Source: Psychrobacter cibarius
GTDB taxonomy: Bacteria; Pseudomonadota; Gammaproteobacteria; Pseudomonadales; Moraxellaceae
Reading direction: 5' to 3'
Assembly (NCBI GenBank): GCA_030686115.1
Contig: CP131612.1
Span: forward strand, 2,418,001-2,482,000
Length of the DNA stretch: 64,000 nt
Shown piece after piece: positions 1 through 9,218 of this stretch. Under the pieces are notes generated by a model. The model saw only the letters and a program-made list of their open reading frames with translations. It did not search any database and was not told where the DNA came from. The first letter of the stretch is position 1; each line of letters starts with the position of its first letter. Made by a program: the position numbers and the translations under genes.

Positions 1-2766
1 ACAGCACTTTACAAGCGAAACCTACAGCAGTCCTACGGTCGCTTAAAACCTTTTGATTATTGGGTTAAAAACCCTAAATCGTTAGAGGAAATGACACAAA
101 CTCAACTTAAAAGCTTTTGGAAATTTGATTATTTAGTTATTAATAGTTCAACTTGGCAAAAAAATATTAGACGTTGGTCTAAAAAAGCACTAAATGACTC
201 TACACTAATGCAAATCGGCCAAAAAGCTGTTGAATCTAACAAAGCAATTAGTGATCCATTTTTGCTACATTTGTCTCGCCTATGCCTAATGGTTGGTGAT
301 CATAATTATTCTAGTCTTAAGGAAAACGATTCACGCTGTGTAGCCGTTAATAGCCAATTTAAGAAATTAGCTGCAAATACGGATCGCACGGCTAGCATAC
401 CAACGGTCAAGCAATCTTTGGAGGAACACTTATTAGGAGTAGGTACTTTTACTGCTCACTTCTGTCGCGCGCTACCTATTATTGCCAGTGAAATGCCAAC
501 CTTGCGTAACCATGACCCATTGGCCAAACCAACAGGTATTGAGCGTTTTAAATGGCAAAATCAAGCTTTTAAAATGAGCTATGGTCTGCAAGAAGCCACG
601 CACGAACATGGGTTTTTCGGCGTTAATATGGCGTCGACAGGTGCAGGTAAGACTATCGGTAATGCACGGATTATGTATGGTTTGGCTGATCCTAAGAAGG
701 GTGCGCGCTTTACTATTGCATTAGGTCTGCGAATTTTAACGTTACAAACAGGGCTAAGTTTTCGTAAAGACTTGAAGTTAAAAGGCGATCAATTAGCCAT
801 ATTGGTCGGTGGCAGTGCCAATAAAAAACTGTTCGAGCTGGCGTACGATAACAAGACGAACGATATTACAGACATTATCGATGAATACAAAAAGGACAAT
901 GAACCCGATAACGAGTCTGCGACCTTTGGTAGTGAATCCAGCGAAGATTTATTAGATGAAATCGTCGATAGCGACATAGACTATCAAGATTATGAAGCGC
1001 TGAATCTTGATACCGTTATCGCCAGCCCTAAAGCGCGTGATTTAATCTTTGCGCCTATCGTGACTTGCACCGTTGACCATATTATCCAAGCTAGCGAATG
1101 CAAACGCGGCGGTAAATACATTGCTCCGATGCTGCGCCTGCTCAGTAGTGATTTGATATTAGATGAACCCGATGATTTTGATCAAGCAGACTTGCCTGCG
1201 CTGTCGCGTTTGGTGCATCTTGCTGGACTGTTTGGTACGCGCGTATTACTCTCGTCTGCGACTTTGACCCCTGATTTGGTAACAGGATTATTTGAAGCTT
1301 ATATGGAAGGGCGCAAACTATTTAATCAAAGTCAAAATAAGCCTGTACCAAAAGTAGTCTGTGCATGGTTTGATGAACAACCTAAAGCGATGATGTCTGA
1401 ACAATGCGCCGATGTTGATGTTTTTCAAAATAACCATAAACAATTTTGTGATAAGCGTGCCAGCTATTTAGCTAAACAGCTTGTTAGACGTCAAGCAGCA
1501 ATACTACCCTTTTCAGCCTCTTATACAAAGGATAAAGCTACACCGTTTTATAGTGCTTTGGCACAAACCATAGTCGATGCGGCTATCAATTTGCATAGTA
1601 AACATCATGAATTACAACCTAATTCTAATAAGAAAAAATCTATCGAAAGCACCCAAATAAGTATTGGACTAGTACGTGTCGCAAATATCAATAACATTAC
1701 TAATATTGCGATGCAATTGTTCAAAGTAGACAGCATAATAGTACCCAAAAATACGGTGATGCATGTAGTGTGCTATCACGCCAAGCAGCTACTTCTACTA
1801 CGCAATGCGTTAGAGAATAAGCTCGATAGAATCTTAGACCGTAGCGAAGTTAAAGTTAGTATCTTTAATCATCCTGAGATTGAACAAGCCATTGCCAATC
1901 AGCCTGCTAAAAACCATATCTTTATGGTACTCGCCACTCCAGTCGCTGAGGTCGGACGTGACCACGACTATGATTGGGCGATCGTAGAACCCTCCTCTAT
2001 GCGCTCTATTATTCAGTTGGCTGGGCGTGTTTGGCGACATCGTCCTAATAAAGTTGCCAATGAGCCAAACATTCTATTACTACAATACAATATCCGCTAC
2101 TTTAAGCACCCTAACGGTCAACGACCTATTTTCACACATCCAGGGTTTGAGACCACGCTATTCAAGCCACCAAGCTACGATTTAAATAAACTGATGACTC
2201 AAGAGCAGTTAGCACAAGTCGATGCAAGACCTAGGATTTTAACGTCTCAAAATAAAACTATAGAGACGCTAAGCGACCTTGAACATCGAGTTATGCGGCA
2301 TTTATTAAATAGCCCTAAACTTAACTACGTTAACGCATATTGGGATAGCAAGGCTACGGCTAATCGTACTCATACTTATTTACAGCAAATTAGCCCCTTT
2401 CGAGCAGGAACGCCACAGGAGGACTGGCTATTAATCCCGAGAATGGTCAATGATGAAGATACTGACATGCCAAGTATAGGGTTTGACGCGTACTATGCAG
2501 AAGATGTCTTTGAAAAAGGTTTAACCAAATCTACCCCTCAGAATAAAGCGATTCAGCCACTAGCCTTTAAATTTGAGCATGCACAAATAAAACCTTGGTT
2601 GACGACTTCATTGAATGACGTCTTACAAGATTTGCAACACTCACATTCTGACAAAAGCCTACGTTCGTTAGCAATTACTTATTCATCCGTATCGCTAGAC
2701 AGCATTAAGTCTAGCAATAGTCGTGGCTGGGCATTTCACGAGTTTTTTGGCTTTGTTCGCGACTAA
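1..2766 (+). CDS. cas3: Type I-F Cas3 (Cas2-3) helicase-nuclease, 5' end outside window
   Basis: The frame is open from base 1, so the gene starts upstream; the first ATG in view (91) is internal. This is the interference nuclease-helicase that the Csy complex recruits to unwind and degrade target DNA. Visible helicase motifs are a Walker A-like segment (ASTGAGKT, about 630-655), a DEAD-like box DEPDD (about 1165), LSSATLTP (about 1255) and the motif VI-like QLAGRVWRHRP (about 2015-2045). In type I-F the Cas2 domain is fused at the N terminus; that domain and probably the first HD metal motif lie left of the window. The csy genes follow in the canonical I-F order, so cas1 is expected immediately upstream. 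Presence of cas3 argues for a DNA-degrading I-F1 system rather than the transposon-linked I-F3 type. Confidence 0.95.
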   Translation, partial: TALYKRNLQQSYGRLKPFDYWVKNPKSLEEMTQTQLKSFWKFDYLVINSSTWQKNIRRWSKKALNDSTLMQIGQKAVESNKAISDPFLLHLSRLCLMVGDHNYSSLKENDSRCVAVNSQFKKLAANTDRTASIPTVKQSLEEHLLGVGTFTAHFCRALPIIASEMPTLRNHDPLAKPTGIERFKWQNQAFKMSYGLQEATHEHGFFGVNMASTGAGKTIGNARIMYGLADPKKGARFTIALGLRILTLQTGLSFRKDLKLKGDQLAILVGGSANKKLFELAYDNKTNDITDIIDEYKKDNEPDNESATFGSESSEDLLDEIVDSDIDYQDYEALNLDTVIASPKARDLIFAPIVTCTVDHIIQASECKRGGKYIAPMLRLLSSDLILDEPDDFDQADLPALSRLVHLAGLFGTRVLLSSATLTPDLVTGLFEAYMEGRKLFNQSQNKPVPKVVCAWFDEQPKAMMSEQCADVDVFQNNHKQFCDKRASYLAKQLVRRQAAILPFSASYTKDKATPFYSALAQTIVDAAINLHSKHHELQPNSNKKKSIESTQISIGLVRVANINNITNIAMQLFKVDSIIVPKNTVMHVVCYHAKQLLLLRNALENKLDRILDRSEVKVSIFNHPEIEQAIANQPAKNHIFMVLATPVAEVGRDHDYDWAIVEPSSMRSIIQLAGRVWRHRPNKVANEPNILLLQYNIRYFKHPNGQRPIFTHPGFETTLFKPPSYDLNKLMTQEQLAQVDARPRILTSQNKTIETLSDLEHRVMRHLLNSPKLNYVNAYWDSKATANRTHTYLQQISPFRAGTPQEDWLLIPRMVNDEDTDMPSIGFDAYYAEDVFEKGLTKSTPQNKAIQPLAFKFEHAQIKPWLTTSLNDVLQDLQHSHSDKSLRSLAITYSSVSLDSIKSSNSRGWAFHEFFGFVRD

Positions 2767-2840
2767 CTTACAGGCATAAAAAAGTATCACTGATCAATAA
2801 TTTGACAGACTAATTTTACAAGTTACAAAAGGAGATTGTC

Positions 2841-4202
2841 TTGAACGACATACCACTAGAGCTAGCAAGTAATGCTGTCAAGGCCTTCCTTGCCAGCCAA
2901 TACGATAAAAAGACTGAAACGGAGCAAAAGCAGCTCGCTAAAGCAGTCGAAAGTAATGACTTACTATTAATTAGCACCTTAAATGAAAAGTTAACAATAG
3001 CTAAAGATAAGTACCAACTTGATAACTGGATGGATAACGCAGCTAACAAAATGGCTAACCAAATCAGTTTTGGTACTCACATTTCTAAAGGTGTTCATTC
3101 AGGCTCTAAAGGGGACAACATTAGTTTTGAGCCACAATCTTCATTACCAGACGGTATTGTTGGGCATCAATCTATTAATAACCATAAATTAGACGCTAGT
3201 GGTAATGCAGCTGCTCTACCCTTATTTTCATTCTTTGATTTTGATGTCGATACTGATAAGAAAATTATGGATTACATTATTTACGATAGTGATAGTTTCA
3301 AATCCTGCTTATCAAACAATAAAAAACTTTCTGCACAATATTTTCAAATATTTAGAACACTACTAACTGGGGAAATATCAGTACCTTGCTCAAGTGAATA
3401 CAATAAACAGGTACTGTGGCCTACTAATCATAAGACCGACGCCTATATCTGTACTATCCCTCTATATCCCTCTTCGTTAACAAATTCGGTTTATGAAAAA
3501 ATACAGCACATACAATATTCCAATGACGTAAAAATTGCTAAAAAAAATCGTTTTTCAAGCAGTGCCGAAAAAACTCCCTATGTAACCCTTTTGGATATCG
3601 CAACCGTAACGATTGGTGGAAGCAACCCTCAAGGTGTGAGTAGACACATGAGTAAACAAGGTGGTCGTAACTATCTCCTGCCCTCACTCCCATCGATTAT
3701 CAAACAAGAACGCGCGTTTAAATTATCCAAGTTTGCCAATAGTATTTTTAGTACCAGTATGGAATACAACGCGCGTGAGGCGATTCAAAGTATTTTTAAA
3801 TCTATAAAAGACACTCGCAATATCGTCGATGTTAGAGATGCGCGCAAAAGTGCGATTGAAGGGGTGCTCTATCAAATATTTGCAGCCGCAGAAGACATTC
3901 GGACGACTATGCCTGCAGGCTGGTCAAAAGACTATGAGCTTGATCGTGTCGAGAAGCTTTGGCTTGATCCGAAACGCGCTGACCTTGAAGGCGAAGAGGA
4001 ATTTAAAGCGGAACGTGAACAAGATGATGCTTGGCATAGTCAAATCGTTCATATTTTTGCTCGTTGGCTCAATACTTTGATGCAAGCCGAATTCAAGGAG
4101 ATTGCCAGTAATTTTGGCGATGCCGAGCATTTAGACTGGGAGCATGAGATTGAGGATATGAAAAAACGCTATGAGCGTGCAGGCAAAGGAGTATTTTTAT
4201 GA
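2841..4202 (+). CDS. csy1: Type I-F Cascade subunit Csy1 (Cas8f)
   Basis: The protein is 453 aa, the usual length for Csy1, the large subunit that caps the 5' handle end of the crRNA and helps read the PAM. I recognise it by overall sequence character (GGSNPQGVSRHMSKQGG and the C-terminal RWLNTLMQAEFKEI region) and by its place between cas3 and csy2. The start is a TTG at 2841, set by a GGAG at 2831-2834 six bases upstream; no ATG nearby fits better. The gene ends in an ATGA overlap with csy2, so the two are translationally coupled. The gap from cas3 is 74 bases, and I see no convincing separate promoter in it. Confidence 0.93.
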   Translation: MNDIPLELASNAVKAFLASQYDKKTETEQKQLAKAVESNDLLLISTLNEKLTIAKDKYQLDNWMDNAANKMANQISFGTHISKGVHSGSKGDNISFEPQSSLPDGIVGHQSINNHKLDASGNAAALPLFSFFDFDVDTDKKIMDYIIYDSDSFKSCLSNNKKLSAQYFQIFRTLLTGEISVPCSSEYNKQVLWPTNHKTDAYICTIPLYPSSLTNSVYEKIQHIQYSNDVKIAKKNRFSSSAEKTPYVTLLDIATVTIGGSNPQGVSRHMSKQGGRNYLLPSLPSIIKQERAFKLSKFANSIFSTSMEYNAREAIQSIFKSIKDTRNIVDVRDARKSAIEGVLYQIFAAAEDIRTTMPAGWSKDYELDRVEKLWLDPKRADLEGEEEFKAEREQDDAWHSQIVHIFARWLNTLMQAEFKEIASNFGDAEHLDWEHEIEDMKKRYERAGKGVFL

Positions 4203-5170
4203 GCCGTGTAGACGATGATAATAATATTGGTATAGTTGGCTATTTGCTATTTAAAAAGGTAATGATTGATGGGGCAAACACTATCTCAAGCCCACTCACT
4301 TATGGGTTTCCTGCTATCACTGGATTCTTAGGTAGCTTTCACGCAATGTCTCGCAAGATGGCAGATGATGAGTCGTTATCTGAGGTGTCATTAGGTGGCG
4401 TATTACTGGCATGTCATGATTGCCAACCACAAATGTATCGCCCAAATTCCTACAATAACTACACTTTTAACCAAACTCGTAATCCTATAAAAAAAGACGG
4501 AAAAACAGCGTCTATTATTGAAGAAGGCAAATGTCGATTAGTCATGAGCTTTGTGGTTGAAGTATTGGCAGACACTACATTAACGACTGAGCAGCAAGCG
4601 TCTGCTATTCAAAACACTAAGCAATGGATTCAGCAGCAGCGTATGGCGGGTGGTAGTGTGCGCGGACTGGCTATATTTGAGCCAGTACAGTTTTTTGATA
4701 ATAGTGATATCAGTGCCGTCATACCACAGCTGTTACCTGCCTTTGTACTGATGGATGCACAAAATGAGTTTGCTCAAATTATTAATGATGTACAAAAAGA
4801 CGATCCAGATGCGACGCCTTTAGATGCCTTGATAGAGGTTTGCGCGCTGCATCAAATACCAGAAACTCAAAAAAATGGTGATACCAAATGGCTGACTACT
4901 TCGCGTAAGAGTGGTCATGGTTGGCTTGTACCTATGCCTGTAGGGTATCAAGGGATTTCTGAACTATATGATTCAGGTGTCATGCAAAATGTGCGCAATC
5001 CTGAATACCCTAGCCAATATGTCGAAGCCGTATATAGCCTTGGTAAATGGGTCTATCCACAGCGTTTAAATCGCATTGGCGGTGAACATGATATTGCTAA
5101 TGCTTTTTGGCGTTATCGCTACGATGCTGATGACTCTCTCTATTTAGTTACTCAACGACAAGATTTCTGA
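4199..5170 (+). CDS. csy2: Type I-F Cascade subunit Csy2 (Cas5f)
   Basis: The protein is 323 aa, in the normal range for Csy2, the Cas5-type subunit that forms a heterodimer with Csy1 at the 5' end of the crRNA. Family resemblance is seen in the N-terminal segment with PLTYGFPAITGFLGSFHAMSRK, a glycine-rich Cas5-like start, and in the C-terminal SLGKWVYPQR motif. It begins inside the stop of csy1 (ATGA). After its stop there are 75 bases before csy3, the largest gap inside the csy group; it contains an ordinary AT-rich spacer and the csy3 ribosome site. Assignment rests on family features plus gene order. Confidence 0.92.
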   Translation: MSRVDDDNNIGIVGYLLFKKVMIDGANTISSPLTYGFPAITGFLGSFHAMSRKMADDESLSEVSLGGVLLACHDCQPQMYRPNSYNNYTFNQTRNPIKKDGKTASIIEEGKCRLVMSFVVEVLADTTLTTEQQASAIQNTKQWIQQQRMAGGSVRGLAIFEPVQFFDNSDISAVIPQLLPAFVLMDAQNEFAQIINDVQKDDPDATPLDALIEVCALHQIPETQKNGDTKWLTTSRKSGHGWLVPMPVGYQGISELYDSGVMQNVRNPEYPSQYVEAVYSLGKWVYPQRLNRIGGEHDIANAFWRYRYDADDSLYLVTQRQDF

Positions 5171-5245
5171 CCTTACTTTTAATCTTTTAAACCAATCAAC
5201 TTTTACAATAAATGTAACTTAACCTTGATTCCTATGGAGAACTTT

Positions 5246-6271
5246 ATGTCAAAATCAGCCTTAAAAACTGCCTCAGTCCTCGCTTTTGAGCGTAACTTGG
5301 ATGTATCAGACGCCTATCTATGGCAAACCGATAGTAAAGCAGCCAATAAAGCAACTTCGCCTTCGCCTGTCGTTATTAAAGAAAAGTCAGTACGTGGCAC
5401 CATTAGTAACCGCCTGAAAAATACCATTACCAATGATCTTGCCAAACTAGATGCTGAAACAGAAAAAGCTAATCTACAAAAAGTTGATTCTGCGTCATTA
5501 GATGAAAACAATGATACCTTGGTTGCGCGTTTTAGTCTGAAGGTTCTACCCTTCACAGGTAAGCCTAACGTCTGTAACGATCAAGATTATCAGAAGGCTT
5601 TAGAGCAAGTGGTCACTGATTATATCGATACTCAAGGTGTCGATGAATTAGCACGTCGATATGCGATTAACGTTTTAAATGCTCGCTGGTTATGGCGTAA
5701 TCGTGTAGGCACTGAAAGTATCAAAATCACTGTTAAATGTAATGATCAAACTATTATTATCGATGATGCAAAAGCCTACGGTCTAAAAAATTTTAATAGT
5801 GATGATGCTAATATTAGGCAGGTGGCAGATTGGATCAAAGCAGGTTTAAACGGTGATGAGTTCATTATTTTATACGTAGAAGCACAGGCCATCATTGGTT
5901 ATGGTCAAGAGGTTTATCCTTCGCAAGAACTAATCTTAGATACTGGTAGTAAGAAGAGCAAAGTACTCTACCGTGTCAGTGACCGCAGGGGCTCTGAGGA
6001 CAATGCAGGTATGCACTCACAAAAAGTCAGTAACGCGATTCGCACTATCGATGACTGGTATCCTGATGCCGAGTTCCCTATCGCTGTTGAGCCTTACGGC
6101 GCGGTGACTACTTTAGGTACAGCATTTCGTCAGCCTAAAGCTAAGATGGACTTTTATACCTTATTTGATAATTGGGTGTTAAATGGTGATGCTCCAGATA
6201 TCAGCCAACAGCATTATGTGATGGGTGTACTTATTCGTGGTGGCGTGTTCGGTGCCAGTGGCAAGGAGTAA
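5246..6271 (+). CDS. csy3: Type I-F Cascade backbone Csy3 (Cas7f)
   Basis: The protein is 341 aa from the ATG at 5246, chosen because GGAGA at 5236-5240 sits five bases before it; an in-frame TTG at 5225 lacks such a site and would add seven residues. Csy3 is the backbone protein; in characterised I-F complexes six copies coat the spacer part of the crRNA. Family features are the start MSKSALKTASVLAFERNLDVSDA, the GTESIKITV stretch and the C-terminal FYTLFDNWVLNGD segment. The stop lies three bases before cas6f, whose ribosome site AAGGAG is inside this gene's last codons, so the two are coupled. Confidence 0.94.
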   Translation: MSKSALKTASVLAFERNLDVSDAYLWQTDSKAANKATSPSPVVIKEKSVRGTISNRLKNTITNDLAKLDAETEKANLQKVDSASLDENNDTLVARFSLKVLPFTGKPNVCNDQDYQKALEQVVTDYIDTQGVDELARRYAINVLNARWLWRNRVGTESIKITVKCNDQTIIIDDAKAYGLKNFNSDDANIRQVADWIKAGLNGDEFIILYVEAQAIIGYGQEVYPSQELILDTGSKKSKVLYRVSDRRGSEDNAGMHSQKVSNAIRTIDDWYPDAEFPIAVEPYGAVTTLGTAFRQPKAKMDFYTLFDNWVLNGDAPDISQQHYVMGVLIRGGVFGASGKE

Positions 6272-6274
6272 GTC

Positions 6275-6889
6275 ATGACGGACTCAACTAACCTAACCCA
6301 TTTTCAAGAAATAACCATTATCCCTGACCCTGCTATTGCGCCTTACTTTATCTGGAGCAAATTATTTATCCAATTGCATATAGCGTTGGTAGATATGAAA
6401 AACAAGCACAATATCGACTCTATCGGTGTCAGCTTCCCCGATTATCATTATGATGATAAAACAGAGCAGTCATCCAAGCTTGGGCTAAAGCTACGTGTCT
6501 TTGCCTCCAACCAAAAAGATTTAGAAACCTTAAACCTTAACGATTGGCTATCGCGACTGACAGACTATGTACATATCAAAGGTATCAAAGACGTTGGCAA
6601 CAAGGCCACTGGCTATGTCAGTGTCCATCGTTACCGTTTTAAACCTATTGATATACAAGCGAAAACTTTGTCAGAGAAACTTAAAGTTAGTTATGAGGAG
6701 GCCATGATAACTGTGGCTAAACGCAAGAATGAAATGGCATTGCCCTACATTCAAATGCGTAGCCAGACTAACAATAGCAACTACCGTCTAAGAGTGTTGC
6801 AACGGGCTTGTGATCAACCCAAAGTAGGCAGCTTTAATATCTATGGCATAAATGGTATGTCAGATGCGATTACCGTGCCACATTGGTAA
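6275..6889 (+). CDS. cas6f: Type I-F crRNA endonuclease Cas6f (Csy4)
   Basis: The protein is 204 aa. Cas6f cuts the pre-crRNA at the 3' base of each repeat hairpin and stays bound to it. His35 in FIQLHIALV aligns with the catalytic His29 of the Pseudomonas aeruginosa enzyme (KLHQAL), and it is followed by the conserved GVSFPDY. MRSQT near residue 168 matches the family LRSQS segment, and IYGIN near the C terminus matches the region around the active-site Tyr176. The gene closes the cas operon and is followed after about 55 bases by the promoter for the array. All key catalytic positions that I can align are present, so it should be active. Confidence 0.94.
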   Translation: MTDSTNLTHFQEITIIPDPAIAPYFIWSKLFIQLHIALVDMKNKHNIDSIGVSFPDYHYDDKTEQSSKLGLKLRVFASNQKDLETLNLNDWLSRLTDYVHIKGIKDVGNKATGYVSVHRYRFKPIDIQAKTLSEKLKVSYEEAMITVAKRKNEMALPYIQMRSQTNNSNYRLRVLQRACDQPKVGSFNIYGINGMSDAITVPHW

Positions 6890-6945
6890 TCGACTTGAAT
6901 GGTAATGACGAATTACCCAAAAATTAGGCATAAAAACCCTTTTTT

Positions 6946-6973
6946 TTGACTATTTAAAAAATTATAATAAAAT
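6946..6973 (+). promoter_or_regulatory. Candidate pre-crRNA promoter in the CRISPR leader
   Basis: TTGACT (6946-6951) and TAAAAT (6968-6973) are separated by 16 bases, a good sigma-70 layout pointing into the array. A better -10 hexamer, TATAAT at 6963-6968, has only 11 bases of spacing. A second TATAAT at 7058-7063 lies so close to the first repeat that a transcript from it would start inside that repeat. The promoter overlaps the IHF site at 6971-6983, so IHF could affect both adaptation and transcription. This is inference from motif and position. Confidence 0.55.
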
Positions 6974-6983
6974 CAACCAGTTA
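6971..6983 (+). promoter_or_regulatory. Perfect IHF consensus site in CRISPR leader
   Basis: The 13 bases AATCAACCAGTTA match the IHF consensus WATCAANNNNTTR at every fixed position. It lies 84 bases before the first repeat. IHF bends the leader for Cas1-Cas2 integration in type I-E and I-F systems. A weaker inverse-orientation TTGATT core at 7043-7048, about 20 bases from the first repeat, could be a proximal partner, but its YAA half does not match. Confidence 0.6.
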
Positions 6984-6999
6984 TATCAGGGATAGAAAT

Positions 7000-7028
7000 G
7001 GAGGGTAAAATAGGGTGTTTTGCCCTCC
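7000..7028. other. Long leader hairpin upstream of first repeat
   Basis: GGAGGGTAAAA (7000-7010) pairs with TTTTGCCCTCC (7018-7028): 11 pairs, one of them T-G, around a 7-base loop. No T-run follows on either strand, so it is not an ordinary terminator. It lies downstream of the candidate promoter and would therefore be at the 5' end of the pre-crRNA. Function is unknown; a cruciform for adaptation or a leader-RNA structure are both possible. Confidence 0.6.
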
Positions 7029-7067
7029 ACGCCTTGTTGTAATTGATTTCTTTGAGGTATAATTCCT

Positions 7068-8235
7068 CTTCATCACCGCTCAGGTGACTTAGAAAAACTC
7101 GACGGACTTTGATGTGTTTAAAAAACGCTTCATCACCGCTCAGGTGACTTAGAAAGACATTGAGCAGGCGCTGCTTGGTCAGGCGAACTTCATCACCGCT
7201 CAGGTGACTTAGAAAAACAAACGGCATACTGGTCATTGAATCTACCGCTTCATCACCGCTCAGGTGACTTAGAAAAGTAGCACGATGCCATGCTGCAACC
7301 GCCTTATCTTCATCACCGCTCAGGTGACTTAGAAATGATAATCTGTCAAACGTGGTTACTGGATTAACTTCATCACCGCTCAGGTGACTTAGAAACCTCA
7401 TTCCCCGACGAGCCATTCCAAGTCAGTCTTCATCACCGCTCAGGTGACTTAGAAAAATTGACGTTATAAGTGACATCAGCGACAAAACTTCATCACCGCT
7501 CAGGTGACTTAGAAAGCCACGCTTGCGTAGCTGTAGCATATCCTTGGCTTCATCACCGCTCAGGTGACTTAGAAAACTTGTAACCATCTACAAAGCCCAT
7601 GCTTCTCCTTCATCACCGCTCAGGTGACTTAGAAATTTCTGCCAATGTTTGCTATCGGCTTGTATGGCTTCATCACCGCTCAGGTGACTTAGAAAGTTTG
7701 AAGTAAGCTGGGGTCGCTACGAAGGAGCTTCATCACCGCTCAGGTGACTTAGAAAATGAAGAATCTTACCGTTAATATGCCGATTGCCTTCATCACCGCT
7801 CAGGTGACTTAGAAAATTCAGCGTGTAGTCACTATCAACATATTTAACTTCATCACCGCTCAGGTGACTTAGAAAGATGAACCTCCAACGCTCATTGCCC
7901 TCATAGACTTCATCACCGCTCAGGTGACTTAGAAATATTGTGTTCGCCGTAGCGCTGCCGTACTCAGCTTCATCACCGCTCAGGTGACTTAGAAATATGA
8001 CAGCTGCAAAGAAAACAACGCTACCGTCTTCATCACCGCTCAGGTGACTTAGAAATTTGGTAACGAAGCGCCGTGGTCGAGTCAAGACTTCATCACCGCT
8101 CAGGTGACTTAGAAAATTTGCGCGGATAAATCAGTCACTTGCTGAACCTTCATCACCGCTCAGGTGACTTAGAAAAGCGACTTGGCTGAATGCCAGTACA
8201 TGAGTCGCTTCATCACCGCATAGGTGACTTAGAAT
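7068..8235 (+). CRISPR. Type I-F CRISPR array, 20 repeats and 19 spacers
   Basis: The 28-base repeats start at 7068 and recur every 60 bases exactly; all 19 spacers are 32 nt. The repeat reads CTTCA, stem TCACC, loop GCTCA, stem GGTGA, then CTTAGAAA. This is the I-F plan: a 5-bp hairpin followed by the 8-nt 5' handle left by Cas6f. Repeats 1-19 are identical. The last repeat (8208-8235) has three changes (loop GCATA instead of GCTCA, and a final T), marking it as the oldest, trailer end. Array direction is therefore +, with the leader next to cas6f. All spacers differ. Their targets cannot be named without a search. Confidence 0.98.
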
Positions 8236-8708
8236 TAGCTATATTTATATATTAACTCCTAGCCAATTTATTCACAAATCACCCTAAGTTACAAATAGAA
8301 TACAATAAAAAATTATTAAAAAATAAATTAAATGAGTATACATATAATATTTAAAATAAATAAAAGATAAGTTTTATATTTACCCTAGCATTCAATCATC
8401 ATAACTATCTGCAAGGCATACAACTTCTTTGTCAAAAAAATTAATATCCATATCGAATACAACCACAATACAGCTCCTAAAAAATTAATCATCATTAATT
8501 ATTCTTTTCAATATTAATGAAAATATTTTCTATCTAATATTTTTTTCACTTCAGCAAGAGATTGTACTCATAAGAAATTTACTATAATATTATTTTTAAT
8601 ACTATTCCTCACCTTTCTCTATCATAAATACTAAGAAAAAAGGTTGTAAGCATTTAGCTATATGATTAATTTCTTATGTTTTATGGATGCTAATTGAGTG
8701 AATTATAA
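8236..8708. other. AT-rich spacer between CRISPR trailer and recombinase operon
   Basis: These 473 bases are very AT-rich and hold no open frame of note on either strand. There are several TATAAT-like stretches but no paired -35 that stands out, and no further repeat copy. It probably carries the promoter of the recombinase operon and may carry one end of the element to which those genes belong. Confidence 0.6.
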
Positions 8709-9218
8709 ATGAAAATAATCACAGTAGCTAAACTCAAAAAAGACACTGTTCTCATATTTCCAAGTGCTGTGAATCTCTTTCTTATCTACAGCCATCACAT
8801 TCGACCTTTTATTGATACTCACACCTTGATTATCGAACGAAATGCTAAGAAATCTAAATACACACTATTTGTTAAAGATGAAAAAAAGCTATTTTTAGTA
8901 AATAATTTCGAGCTATATCACATTATAAAAGATCCAGATACTGATCAAAAAACTCTAAAAAAAGGGATAGAAATTATAAATATAACTGAAAATCAATTTG
9001 ATTTTAAGATGGTATTTGATGAGCTTATTGAAATAATAGCTCAACACAAAAATAATTTAAACGTCAAGGCAATTCATAATCACCTCAAAAAAATCCTAAC
9101 AAAAGAAATAAACAGGTGGTTTTTTAATAAAAATATTTTTACTATTCCTAAGTTCTGTCAGCTTATAAATATAACTGAGTCGACCTATCATAAAATTCGT
9201 TCTACGAGCATATCATGA
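8709..9218 (+). CDS. Small hypothetical protein, first gene of recombinase trio
   Basis: The protein is 169 aa, rich in Lys, Ile and Asn, with no signal peptide or membrane helix. I do not recognise the family. The last 25 residues (FTIPKFCQLINITESTYHKIRS) look like a helix-turn-helix, suggesting DNA binding, perhaps a directionality or target-selection factor; this is inference. It starts at an ATG with only a weak ribosome site and ends in an ATGA overlap with the 803-aa gene, so it is co-translated with it. Tn554-like and other three-gene integrase modules also carry a small third protein, but I see no sequence match to those. Confidence 0.7.
   Translation: MKIITVAKLKKDTVLIFPSAVNLFLIYSHHIRPFIDTHTLIIERNAKKSKYTLFVKDEKKLFLVNNFELYHIIKDPDTDQKTLKKGIEIINITENQFDFKMVFDELIEIIAQHKNNLNVKAIHNHLKKILTKEINRWFFNKNIFTIPKFCQLINITESTYHKIRSTSIS

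Noticed and set aside
6963..6968. TATAAT as the -10 of the leader promoter
   Set aside because: Only 11 bases separate it from TTGACT; the TAAAAT five bases on gives proper spacing.
6973..8085. Minus-strand open frames of 147 and 122 codons with repeating FLSHLSGDE
   Set aside because: They are translations of the CRISPR array; the 60-base period is a multiple of three and keeps frames open.
8116..8147. Spacer 18 shares 14 consecutive bases with the PIG-L gene near 18076
   Set aside because: The other 18 bases do not match, and with 19 spacers in 64 kb a 14-base match by chance is not rare. Not taken as self-targeting.
1..8235. CRISPR-associated transposon (I-F3/Tn7-like) reading of the locus
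   Set aside because: cas3 is present, Csy1 and Csy2 are separate genes, and no tniQ or tnsABC is seen; the adjacent recombinases are tyrosine type, not Tn7 type.
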